Source of the DNA: Campylorhamphus procurvoides
Taxonomy: Eukaryota; Chordata; Aves; Passeriformes; Dendrocolaptidae
Length of the DNA: 64,000 nucleotides
Assembly: GCA_013396655.1 (NCBI GenBank)
Contig: WBMV01005963.1
Coordinates: forward strand, 372,001 to 436,000
Direction of reading: 5' to 3'
Shown: in pieces, positions 42,381-54,649 of the stretch
Layout of the letters: the number at the start of each line of letters is the position of its first letter
Position numbering within the stretch: the first letter of the stretch is position 1
Made by a program: the position numbers and the translations under genes
The notes under the pieces: model-generated
What the model saw: only the letters and a program-made list of their open reading frames with translations
Told to the model about the DNA's origin: nothing
The model's database searches: none

Positions 42381-45300
42381 ATAAACTAATGAATGCTAAT
42401 ACAAGGACTAGAACTATAGAGAAAGGGGGAAGAAAAGAAAGAATAAAACGAGCACTTTTTGTTTAAAAGTCACTTGAATGTAAGGAATACGGAACTAGAA
42501 ATAAATCAACCAAAGCTAATATAACTGAAATCAGCTGTAATTTAATTCACAAAATTATGATAAAGTCATATATGCTGTCCACCAGCTCCTAGAAAGGGGG
42601 TTCAATTAAGGCCATTGTGCAAATTGAACAACGCTTGCAAAGAATTTGAGCAGCAACAAGAAAATAATCTCCCAGCAGAAAAAGGAAGCCAAACCAACGG
42701 TCAGTACAAAAAAATCAGTATTGAATACTTGTGTACTTCATCTTTCACTTGAAATTAATGGATCTGCTAAATGCCTAGTAAAATTAAACACCTATGACAG
42801 CTATATCCAGAATTAGGAAAGAACAAGCTACAAAATACTTGTATTAACTGAACGTTTTGAATCCACAGCATCTAGTGAAATAATTCTTATCATATTAAAT
42901 AAGTAAATAAAACAATCTTAAAGCTCTTAGTGTAGATACCCATTTTTTTTTTTATCCATTAAGACTGGGACCATCCAATCACCACCTGGACAGCCTTGCT
43001 TTGTTTCTCCCATCCTTAAGTATCTTTCTTTCTGGTAAATCCAAGTGTTATGATCAAGTGCCATCTCTTATGCAACTCTCCTGTCCTTATATTTTGAGAA
43101 AAATGATGAAAACTGCCATTCTGTCACCAAGGCAGAATGTCCTGGCTGTGTCCCCTCCCAACTTTGTTTGCATCCCCAGTCTCCTCACTGGCAGCAGCAA
43201 AGACCTTGATGCTGTGTAAGCACCGCTTCAGCAGTAATTAAAACATGTTTGTGCTATCAACACTGTTTTCACCATGTGATCAGCTTTCTGTTGCACAGCA
43301 AAGAAAATATTTGTCAGGCTTGTAAAAAACAGTCATTAACAACTAAAGGCGTATCAATGGATAGAATGAATAACAAGTGAAATTTCAGGTGAGCACAGTA
43401 ATTTAGAGGAATGTTCTGTGAAGTTGTGGTGGGGCTTAAAGATAAGTTTTTGATGTGGCAATGATAGCCTGTGGCATAAGATAAAGCAGTACTGCTATCA
43501 GAATTCAAAATGCAGGAATTGGTGCCTGCATATTTAAACAAGTGCAGAAAAGACTTATCAAATATTTGTTCCAGTAAATTAAGAAATTGGCTCAGAGTAA
43601 GAAAGTTGGACTATTTTCTATTAATAAGAGCCAGAGATTATCAGATTACTATATAAAACTAGTTTTGCAGGTAGATAATCCAGTGTATTAAGGGGCAATT
43701 AATCTACAAGCAAACCCAGCTTTGATGCAAAATCCAGATTTGATCCCAGCACAAGATAAAGAGTTATTGGCTCAGTCCTGGGGGAAATTAAAAGCTTCTG
43801 AAGTACATCAGGCTGGTCAAAAATCCAGTAACTTCTCCTGTAAGCTCAAGCTTCATGCATTTAAAAAGATGTACAGCCACCCCTGTTCTTACTACTTTTC
43901 ATTTTCTTTGAAGTCTGCAGCCATTTTTGCCCCTAACAAGAAATTACCATCTTGATTTATACTTTCATCTACCTAGTGATAATTTTTTGGTTCTATTTGG
44001 GAATTGTTTCATTAACAACTGTTTTAAAATTTCTGGAACCAGATTCATTATATCTAAACTGGAGGGATGCAGAGGGAGAATAGTAGAAGAGACTTTAGAT
44101 TTTATTCCTCCTAATCTGTGGGTCCAGAGATCTTTCTCAGTCAGTTCTTCCTGGCAAAGATAGAGTCTATACTGATAAAAGAATGCCTTGGCTGGCAATC
44201 ACTTAGGACAGCATCTTAAACAGAACAAGACATACTTGCAGAATATACTTTATTTCAGCTGGTTATACCCTTATGTAAGAATGTAGTGGGGGGGAATCCC
44301 ATAATCTGATAAATTGTGTAAAAAAAAATTAGTTAAAACTTTAATGCCAAAAATCTTAAAATTCTCTAGATGTAGAGTGATCTTGTAAAGAGCACTTTCC
44401 ACTTTTTCAGCTCATCACTCTGCTACACAAAAAACATGTATCTGGAAAGAAAAATTACCTTAAGTCACACCCACTCTAGACATTCCATTGTCTGAAAGAA
44501 TACACTTTTTCCTTCAAATTTTAAGGACTTAAGTATATAAAATTGCTGTTACACTAGAATTTATTACCTAATATATATGTGTATAGTTTTAAAAGTGTGT
44601 GTGTACTGTATGAATTGTTTGTATACACACCCTGATGTATGAAACTAGTCATAATGACTGTTGGCTTAAAATAAGTCAGAGTTGATTGTTCATCCTGTGG
44701 AAGGCAGGAAACAGGAAACAGCAAGTCATATCAGAGAAAGGTGTCAGAAATAGCTTGGTTAGCTCAGAAACCACTGCAAGACCCTGCTTTAAGCACAGAC
44801 TTTGTGAAGAATTCATGTCCTCACAGCTGGACAAGAGACAAACAGAACGCTGGTGAAATAAATTGTCTACGAGAAAGATTACACAGAATTAGACAGGGAG
44901 GAGTAAACTGTCATGAGTATACAGAATGTGTTTGGGCTTGAATGGACACAAGTGGGGAACTTCCTGCCTAGCTGAGAGATTGGGAAACCTGGAAAGATCA
45001 TGGAGTGATTGCAGCCTTGATCTGAGTGAGGGCAGGGAAGAGAGTGAGGAGAGTTGCAGGGGTTACATCTATGCCCTTCCTCTGGTATTCCTGAAATGTG
45101 TAGATCCCATCACTTTTTTGCAAGGCTAAAAGCTCTTTTTCAGCTTTCCCCAGTGTCCTTTGATCCTGAGTCACAGCTGACCTCTGGAACTTCTTTATTT
45201 TAATATGACTTTTTGGTGGAAATCAAAGAGTAGAGTTGCTCCCATAGGGTATGGCTGCAACCACAGGGGCTCACTGCCTACATCTTCTGGTGTGACCTGC

Positions 45301-46286
45301 TGCTTGTTTTTCCTGCTTAGCACATTCTTTATTTGTATCTATTTCTAGATCTGCCCACTGCATGCCATTGTTCTCAGTACAGACATTCCACTCTCTCTTT
45401 GTATGTTGTATATCAGGTCAGCCCTCTACCATTTTTCCTCTTTCTATTTAACTTCCCTACAGCCAAACCCCCACTACTTTACCTGGAGATACCAGGCTAA
45501 TTTAATCAGAACGTGCCAGCTTCATCAAGTAAATGTATTCTAGGCCATAACTGTATCCATGCTGGTTTGTTTCATTTTGCCTCCTCTGGCTGGATTTTAT
45601 CCACCTCATGTCTAACATCATTCTAGCTGCTGGATCATCTGCCATCCTCTTCCCTCCTGAACACTGAACTGTGTACACCCTTTCTGTTCTTCCTTACTGC
45701 TTGCTGTGTGACACTTGCAAACCCACTGCCTACAGATTTTACCCTGATCAATTATGGTAATACTCTCAGTAATAACAGCAGTCTAGGAGGGTGGTCCTCC
45801 TAGCCTTAAAAGCACAGGAGAACACTAGCAAAGCAGGATATGCAGAAGGACTCTGCCCTAGTCTTAGAAGGCCACCAAGAAACTCCCAGGAAAACTCTGC
45901 CCCAATGCAAAGAGGTGAACACTGTGAGTCTGATCCAAAGACCCCCTGACCTGGCATGACCGTGGCAGCTCCTGGGGCACCATTTGGGCTTTGCCCAGCA
46001 CTGCAGGATACAGGAACACAGAACACTAAAACGGGAAATCAGCAGAAAAATGCCTGCTTTAGGAGGATGTATAGGTGAGGACCGTAAGTGTGGGCAATTT
46101 GGTGCTGGCTAAGAAGTTTGTAGGTTTCTCAGCAGGCCCCATCCTAGTGTGGTTCTACTGCTAACTCCATGGCAAAGCTATAAGTTGGAATATATATCCA
46201 ACTTTCCCATGTGCACTTGGTATCATCAAAAACAGCATTTCTCTGCCTCTAGTTTCTTTTAATATGGGCATGAAGCAGAGATCTTG
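42380..46286. other. intergenic DNA, nothing recognised
   Basis: AT-rich sequence with a short GT run (44595-44604) and homopolymers. No gene or named repeat found. Confidence 0.6.
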
Positions 46287-46883
46287 TGTGCTGGTTTGGC
46301 TGGGGTAGTGTTAACTTTCTTCACAGGGCCTAGTATGGGACTCTGTTTTGGATTTACGCTGAATAAAATGATGATAATAGAGATGTTTTTGTTACTGCTG
46401 AGCAGGGCCAAGCCTTTCTCTGCTTTTCTTACTGCCATGCTGGCAAGGAATTTGGGAGTGCATGGGAAGTTGGGAGGAGACACAGCCAAGGACAGATGAC
46501 CCAAACTGAGCAGAGGGAAATGCCAGCCCGTATGGCAGCATGCTCAGTATATAAAGCAGAGAGAGGGAGGGAGGAGGATTGGGGAGATTTGGAGAGATGG
46601 TGTTTGTCTTCCCAAGTAACCATGATGCGTGATGGGGCCCTGCTCTCCTGGGGATGGTTGAGCACCTGCCCTCCCAAGGGAAGCAGCAAATTAATTCCTT
46701 GTTTTGCTTTGCTTGTGTGTGCGGCTTTTGCTTTCCCTGTAAAACTATCTGTACCTCAACTTACAAGTTTTCTGGCTTTCACCCTTCTGATTCTCCCCCT
46801 GATTGCACTGGTGGGGGTGGGGGGGAGTGAGTAAGCAAGCAGCTGTGTGGGGCTTGGTGGCTGCCTGGGGTTAAACCACAGCA
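46287..46883 (+). mobile_element. ERVL-type long terminal repeat
   Basis: 597 bp bounded by TGTGCTGGTTTGGCTGGGGT and GGGGTTAAACCACAGCA, the typical ends of bird ERVL LTRs. A TATA box (TATATAAA, 46548-46555) follows the CAGCATGCTCAG stretch, and the CCTTGTTTTGCTTTGCTTGT and TGTACCTCAACTTACAAG parts of R/U5 are present. It is the 5' LTR of a truncated provirus, since a primer-binding site and leader follow. Confidence 0.9.
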
Positions 46884-47420
46884 GTCCTTCTTGGCACCCA
46901 GTGCGAGAGAACAACACATCTGGGGTGTGCTAGATTGAATGTTACAGCTGTCAGTGCTATTCAGCTGGTAATCAGCAGGCTCCTGTGCTTGCCATAGGGC
47001 TCATCTGCCTGACCATATATTAGTCTAGTGCTCATTAGTAGTTGTTTTTTGCTTTTGCTCTTGCTGTGGTGCTGTATGGTTTATCACCTCACTGTGTTGT
47101 GCCTAGGAACATTTTGGAAACAGCTATTGTGATGCCCCTGGGTTGGCAGATGGCCAGGGTGTTGCTGTGCTGCTGCTCTGGATGGGTTGGAACTGTGCTG
47201 TGGACTTCACTTGAATGGACTGTGACATGGATGAGTCAGCCCATGGGGGACCCACGTGGTGGTGGATGCCTGAAGGAGACTGTGACCTGTGAGAGGCCTG
47301 TGAGGGAGCAGGTTTGTTGGCAGGACTTGTGCCCTCACAGGGGATCCAAGCTGGAGCAGTTTGTGAAGAACTGCAGCCCTCAGGAAGGACCCACGTTGGA
47401 GAAGTTCCAGTTTTTCCCCT
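46884..47420 (+). mobile_element. ERVL leader region with primer-binding site, 3'-truncated
   Basis: Directly after the LTR comes TTGGCACCCAGTGCGAG (46891-46907), a decayed TGGCGCCCA-type primer-binding site, then about 500 bases of untranslated leader before gag, including a hydrophobic open frame (47042-47422) that lacks family features of its own. Similarity to the element ends near 47420; gag and pol are absent. Confidence 0.72.
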
Positions 47421-47429
47421 AAGATACAA

Positions 47430-49019
47430 CATGCAGTGAGTCTTCAGGCAAGGAGATCTTCAATCAGTGACCTTCTTGTGCACAGACCATCCCAATTTTT
47501 GAGGAAGCTCTTTTGCACCAATTAACAGATGTACCTCAGATCCCTCACTGCTTTAAGGCCTATGAGACTCCCAGCAAAAGAGAGGCTGTTGTTACCATTA
47601 TTTAGATCAATTAAATAGTACCACTTTCTGCCTATGGTTTTAAAATGGCAGATAGACTCCAGTTCTGCCTTCTATGCTTCCAACTCCTCTTATACTAATG
47701 AAAGCCAAGAGGAAAGTTCAATTAAAACCACAGCTCATTCACTCTGTAGGAGACGTATTGATGCAGCCTAAAATTCCCTCTGCTTTCATATTGCTTAAAT
47801 TAGTAGGGGAACAATATGAGGAGTTGTGCATGATGCCATCTTCAAGTTGGAGCTGAGCATAATCACCAGGTTCAAACAGTTGGCATGAGTGCTTAAAACA
47901 TTTCATATAATTCTAATAATGATACCTAGTCTAAATTAACAAATCTGTGTTCTTCTACATACTGCCTAGATCCAAAGCCCTGGACATACCATTACCATCA
48001 CTGCACATCCTCCATGGATGCCTCCTCTGCTCCATTTGGGTGTAGAGGTAACATGAAACTTTCAAGTGCCCCCTCAGAACCTGAGTGTGCTGCCAGTGGC
48101 CCCTCCTGGTAGACATCCTCATAGTGAACTTGTTTGCAAAGGGCATGGCCCCCTGTTCCACAGATTGAGTACAGTATCAAGGCTGTTCTTCCAGGGGCTC
48201 CTCTTCTTTCCTAGCAGGACAAGTGGCCACTGCCCAGCAGACTCAGGAAATCAATTTGCACTTGTGGGACTTACCAGTTGCCATGAACACCCTCTAGCAA
48301 GACGCAGAATTTTTTAGCCTTACTAAGGAGCAGTCTTTGTTGTAACAGTGTTCTCTGTTTTGCTGGGCCAAGAGTATTCTGCAACATGAGCTTTTCCATG
48401 CCTTCCCCCCTGCCTGCTTCTCCTCCATACCCAGTAGCAGCCATTGTCTTCACCTCTGCAAAACCCCCTGGGTTTTTTTGGTAACTTGGTTTTTCAGCCA
48501 TAACTGTGGTCTCTAAGACCATGTGTCTGCAGGCTGCATCCTAAAGCCTTGGTCTTGCTCCTTCCACAGCAATTATGCTGTGATAATTACTAATTACAGT
48601 CTAACAGTACAGTCTTTATTTCATTCTTAGTCTTCTGCTTTTTGTTTGAAACAACAAAACCCACAAGCTTCCAGCACAACTGTTATTAGACCTACCAGTT
48701 GTTGTAAGCTCCCCCACAGCTGTGTGTCAAGGGTGCTTCCCCACAACCCACATCCTCAGAATGAAACTTGACTTTCAGTTCATAGTTCCAGTTCACGTGG
48801 TCTTTTACGAGAAGCCCTTCAGGCTCAGGCTGCCCACTCATGTCCAGTAAGGACTCCTGTAAAACTTTCCTCCTGTGACAGCCTGGCTTTTCAGCTCTGA
48901 GATGGCCCTGACCACTGTTGTAGCACATTCCACACCTTGTGTGAGTACCCACAGCAGCAAAACTAAGGATTTCATAAGGTTGTCAATTGAGGGCAACTGT
49001 GTTCTCTCAAATCAGCAAT
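47430..49019. other. intergenic DNA, nothing recognised
   Basis: Between the ERVL leader and the SINE. Frames of 60-86 codons on both strands lack family features and splice context. Confidence 0.55.
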
Positions 49020-49157
49020 GACCCTGAGATTAGTTCAGGTGGTTAAAACCTGGAGCTAAGAACACCAAGATCAAGGGTTCAATCCCTTGTGTGGGCCATT
49101 CACTTAAGAGCTGGACTCATGATTCTTGTGGGTCCCTTTCAACTCAGAATGTTCTGT
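49020..49157 (+). mobile_element. SINE with tRNA-Ile-like head and CR1 tail (TguSINE1-like)
   Basis: The head 49020-49099 follows tRNA-Ile(AAT): an A box TAGTTCAGGTGG (49031-49042), an anticodon region GGAGCTAAGAACACCAAGAT and a B box GGTTCAATCCC (49076-49086), ending GGGCCA. It continues directly into a CR1 3' end (GAGCTGGACTCATGATTCTT, GGTCCCTTTCAACTCAGAAT). A tRNA-Ile SINE that borrows the CR1 tail is known from songbirds as TguSINE1. The head has lost pairing in the acceptor stem and is not a working tRNA gene. Confidence 0.75.
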
Positions 49158-49159
49158 GG

Positions 49160-52100
49160 AGAGTGAGGAATTTATCCTGGGGCTCCCGATGTATTCAAAC
49201 AGTACAGCTTGTCTTCTTTTCAGATGCCCTGTAAATATCAGAAGGCCAGCCACAATTCCACTACACTGCACAACAAACAGAAAGTCATTAGGACATGACA
49301 CAAGCAGCCTTTTGAATTTGTTAATTCTAGCATTGGGCTTATCTGTACTGAAGACTGCACAAGCTGTTCAGCAACCACTGTGCCCGGCCTTAGAACTTGA
49401 ATCTCAATAGATTAAAATCACATGGGGTCTAGTAGTAGTACTCAAAGTATTAAGTAATATCTTTTGTAAGCCATGATCTACAACCACAGAAATGTATGAA
49501 TTAAGATGTTTAGTCAAAGGAACAGTGTATCACAGAGCAGAACAGAGGATCCATTCAGTCATCTCTGGCTGCTGTGCAAGAATAGAATGAAATTTACATC
49601 TACAGTGAGAGGACAAGTGGTGATCAACCAGAATTCACTGGTCCCCTTAATACTTACTGGTCTTAAGGATGAACAAAACCTTCCCTCTATGTGACAACTT
49701 TTTTTTTTCTTTTTTTGCTATCCCTTGAGAGGTTGTAACTCCATGCTATTACCTGACACACTGTCCCCCTTAAAACCAGGAACTCTTCAGGTACTTGACA
49801 CAAGGAGCACTTTGTGGTTCTCTCTGTCAGGAGAACTCCAGAGCCCACTGCAAAATGAGCCTTTAAAATCCCCTGAATCATCAGTGTATTGGCATTCCCA
49901 TCTACTCCTCTGTGGCTTGGCTCACCCTTTAAAGCAGGCCAGACCCTGGCTGAGGGTCCACCCCACATTTGGCAAGGAAGGGAGGTTTCATTAATGGTGT
50001 AATAAACATCATGTAAAGAGGAGGAATAGATCATCCCATTCTCTCCCTGCGCCCCACTGCCTACCATGCAAAACTTCTTCACCTTCCTTCACCTTCATGA
50101 ACTTGAAGCACAGCCCATTCCTCCATTCATCAGTCTGCAGTCATTGGCTCATGCTTGACTAAATCTCCCATTCTTATTTCACGCAATTGTGCCCTTCAGT
50201 GTGCCTCCAGAATGTCTGCCCATGCTTTCCAAATGACTCGGCCAGCTTAATTGGTTTTTGAAATGTATTGCTGGTTGCTGTCCAGGCTGCAATATGCTCA
50301 GGAACACTTCTGTGTGTGCTCCTTTCCTCATTTGGTCTGCTCTTTTCTCATCACTGTCAGACTGTTTCCTCCCAGGAACGGAGCACAGCCTGATTTTCTG
50401 CCCTTTTGGCAGAAAATGCCAGAGCAACATTTTCTTCATTCTATCTCTGAATACCTCATGACTCCTGGGCTGCTGGAGTGACAATGCCTTTGTTCCTGGG
50501 CACATATGCCAGCCCTCCTGCTTTCTGACTGCCCTATCTCAGCCAAAACTGCTGTTTCCTGGCTGTCTTACCCTCCTAGGCCTGTGCCAAGGAAGCACCA
50601 TGGATATGGCTCCAGACCAGTTTCCAGTGTCATTCAGCTACAGTAGTAGAGATGTAAGCTGCCTTCCTTCCTACTTTTGTATCTTCAGGCATAAAGAAGT
50701 CCATCATAGCCATACCCTTCCATCATACCATACCCTTCCATCCTTCTGGCACCCTCATGACAAGACTGCCAAGGATAATACAATCTTCCAGGCACTCTGG
50801 AATTAAAACAACCAGCCATGACCTGAGTCCGTGCCTTCTTATCTCTTCTGCCCAGTCTGTTTTCCTGACACAGATTCATCTGGGCCCACACTCCTACTCT
50901 GTACCTGGAATGGCCAGACTTCCCATCTAGTAATAATCAAGGGGTCTGGTACCTGGAGTGAGGAAAGAGCATTACTGACAGTTCTGGTGGGCTGAATGTG
51001 AACTGAACAACCAAACAGGACTCAGTCAGTCACTGATTAGAGCCAGTATGCTATGAAGTAATTCCAAAATTGCACTCCTCAGCTGTGACACTGGTGGGAA
51101 AAAAGGGAAACTAGATGTGCATAATTTTATTGATATGAATTTCTTTCACATTTTTGCAATTTGGAGACCTGGATAGTGTTTTGAAAACTATTATATAGGG
51201 TAACTTTTTTGTTTACATCCACATGAAGAGGAACACATCTGCCATTGCGTTATTTTGCAAATCCTTTTGCTTCTGAAAACAGGCCTTTTTATAGCTTCTT
51301 GATATAGATGGTAAGATGTTCATTCCACAGAATCAACTGACCTTGCCTCAGTAAGTTCTTGATGACAGAAGCTGTTTGGCCATTAAAAGTATTTGCATCA
51401 TTAAGGCATTAAATATCAGGTAACACAGAATGCTTTATTAATCTCAGAATAACAAGAGGTCTCTTCAAGCAAATAAGTCACTAAATTATTTCAGTTTTAT
51501 ACATTCTTTGATGCAAAAGAAATCTGTCATGAAGCACTGAAAAAATCTTTTCATTCACTTAGAATAAATAAATGTTAAAAATCTGCTGCTTTTATCCTTG
51601 TTGTCCCCAAAATTAATATTTAATTGTAACAGTCTTTGGATCTGCAAATACTGTAGTAACTGGAGGATTACAGCCTCATCATGAGTGAGTTACATTGCAT
51701 ATGCAGCTTATAAGGTCCCAGGAAAACATGAAAATGTTATTTCCTTTCATTGAATCCCTTCTGTTCTACAAGAAGATATTTTACCCACAAATGTGTAAAA
51801 ACTACTGAATGGTAGACATTAGAAGAGTACAAAAGCTGTATCGGAATAAACAACAACAACAAAAGGTTAAGACCTATCAAATCTGGAACAAGAAGTCATT
51901 AGCATTGAACACTTCCATGTGACTGCAGAATTACCTTTTATGAATTAACCAATTATGACCTTTATGAAAAAGACTAAATGTAGCACAGATATTAGCATAT
52001 TAATAGAGTTGCTAATGATTTCTGGAGACTGTAAGAAACACTCAGAAAGAAGAATAAAACAGACCAAGATGATAATCAGAATCAATAGCCTGTTCAAAAA

Positions 52101-52329
52101 AAGGAAACTCAGGGACATCAAGACAGCCCAGCAAAGCAAAGACATGGAGAGAATGAATTCATCTCTACAAACACCTTTGACAGCTAACATTGTACATAGA
52201 AAAGGCACTGCTAAAGCTCAAGGACAGAACTGAGCCAAAAGCATAGCTTGGTTAAGTTGGCCATGAATTGTAGATCATATTGGTGGGAGGAGACTTCTGA
52301 TTTCCTGCTCCAAGTATGTCCACTTAGAG
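49160..52329. other. intergenic DNA, nothing recognised
   Basis: Mixed AT- and GC-richer sequence. A two-unit tandem repeat of 18-19 bases (CATCATAGCCATACCCTTC) is at 50702-50738. The 131-codon minus frame at 49687-50082 shows no family features. Confidence 0.55.
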
Positions 52330-52650
52330 AAGGTTGCTCAGGACCTCACACAGTTGAGCTCTTAACATCTTCATAGCAGAAAATTCTGTAACATTTCTGA
52401 ACAAACTCATCCTGTATTTTACCACCTTCATTGTAAAACTTACTCTGTTTGTATCAAGTCATAATTTCTCATGTTCCAATTTCTATTTCCTCTCATCCTT
52501 CCAGTGCACTCTGGCTCTGTCCTGTCTGTACCCTCCCACTAGGCAGTTGTGGACAGCAGTAAGATCTCTTCTTGGTATTCTCTTTTGAGGCTGAACAAAT
52601 CCAGCAACCTCAGCCTCTCCACGTATATCACATCACACACTCCTGCCCCC
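52330..52650 (-). mobile_element. old CR1 LINE fragment
   Basis: Strongly diverged antisense CR1: CTGTCTGTACCCTCCCACTA, AGCAGTAAGATCTCTTCTTG, TGAGGCTGAACAAATCCAGC and CCTCAGCCTCTCCACGTATA follow the order of the CR1 3' part. The left edge is unclear. Confidence 0.7.
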
Positions 52651-54649
52651 TGCCCAACATACTTAATTGGTAACTTTGGCACTTATTTATTTGATGCCGA
52701 CATACTGAATTTGAACACCAGCCTAAATCAGTACTTACCCCAGGAGTTACTGCACTGAATGAAGGGTTTAATTAACACTTCCTGAAACAGCATTTGTTAA
52801 TAAGAGCTTACTGGGTAAGCAGCAAACGATGGAAATTCCTTGCTGCTTGTTAAAAAGTAAGATAAGCTGTCCAGCTGCCTTGCATGGACAGAATTTATTT
52901 TTCTGACTATACTGTTTGATAGGCAACTATCCATCAGTTTTCACCACAGCTTTTTTATTTCCTAGAACTCAGATTTATAAAAAATGCTCCTTTGTAAAAC
53001 ATGTTAGCTTACCCTACACACACACTTTGAAAGAGACAGCCTTTTGGTTCCTACCTCCTACATGAAAAGTGTTCTATTAAGATAAATTTTTCTTTATAGC
53101 ACTAATGATTTTTAGTTCAGTTTCTTACATCTCCTTACAAATGAAGCCCTCTAGTCCTCTGACTAGAATACATTTTCTACACTTTAAGGCAATAAATGTG
53201 GATGTAGCAAGATGATTGGACACTGGAGTAAGCACACACGAGATCCATCAGAAAGCTGAATCATTTACTAGGGGGCAGTTCGTGGATGTTTCACAGAAAG
53301 TGAAGTTGTGAGGGACAAGCAAAGCACATCTCTACCCAACAGACATATTTTGCCCCTCCTTCCTTTATCTGAAAAGAGCTCCAGAGAAGGCAACAGTAAG
53401 TCATACTGGAGCCTAAAACAATTTTAAAAGGATTGCCTGAAATACCAGAAAGGTGCTATGAAAAAGATTCTTTCGGTGGTAAAAACTATTTTCCATTTTG
53501 AAAGAGACCTGTATTTTCAATAGTGTAAAATTGGACACCCTGATTTAAAAACAAACTACAAACAAACAAAACAGTGCTGGAAACAATATCTCATGGGATG
53601 ACACTAAAGGATTTCCAGGATCCTTCTGGGATGTGGCTTCTCCCAGGACAGCATCAACATGGTCTCTCTCTCTGCTCGAGATACTGCACTACGTCCTTCA
53701 AAAATTCTGACTAAGAAACCTGGTCTAAAGCTGAGGAGCATCCAAAATACAGCCTCTCTAAATATACCCCTTCTAATGCCTCTGATATTCTTCTTCATGG
53801 TTAAGTGACAATTATATTGACATAAAAATTTGCAAATCAACCATCTTTGGAACTTGGCATCTTAGTAAAGCATGAGAACAGCATTTGTTAAATAGCAAGG
53901 CTTCTGCTGGGAATTCAGCATCTACAAAGGCTAAAATACTCAAAAAACAAGATTATTTGAGCAATATTATTCTACCTAATCATGTTTCCAAACATGGACA
54001 AGTGAACAGAGAGCAAAATTGATTTATCTCTTCTGCTGCCATTTGCAGACACTGGTAAGGATGACACATTTGGTCACCTTCTACTCAATGACAGTCCTGA
54101 ACTGAAATGCAAGTGTTTTTTTGCAGGCAAAGGCTTCCAGTTAAGATCTGTCTTCCAGTGCTTATCTACCTGCAGCATGCCATCTTCATCCTCCAAAAAT
54201 ACCCTGAAAACAAAGTCCAAACTTACTGGCAGTCGAGGTAGCAAGACAGAGGGTTTCAGCTGTCTTTCAAGAACTCTTCAATCTCAGGTCACTTACTGAA
54301 TTTTTTGGAGCCATCTTGCACTTCATCTGAAATACTAGGTCAGGCTTTTGCTGTTGGAAATGCATGAGCTGGTATAAAACTTTCCAGAGGAGGCAAGTTC
54401 AAATTATTTCAAACTTCTGATTTTCAGACTGCTTGCTTTTTGAGTCTTCTTGCCACTTATTGAACTGTGATGGGAAAGTTTTTGCATCATCCTTCCCCAC
54501 CCACCATCTATCATTCTGTGTTTGTTACCTCTAATGCCCAAAGACACTTAAAAGTTACAATAATAACTTCCCCCCTCCCCACCTCCTTTACAGTCACCAT
54601 TACAATTGAATGGTCAACAAACAACAACAAAGGGACCATCAGTTAAAAT

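Noticed and set aside
49020..49099. Possible tRNA-Ile gene
   Set aside because: A and B boxes are present, but the acceptor stem no longer pairs and a CR1 tail follows directly, so it is a SINE head.
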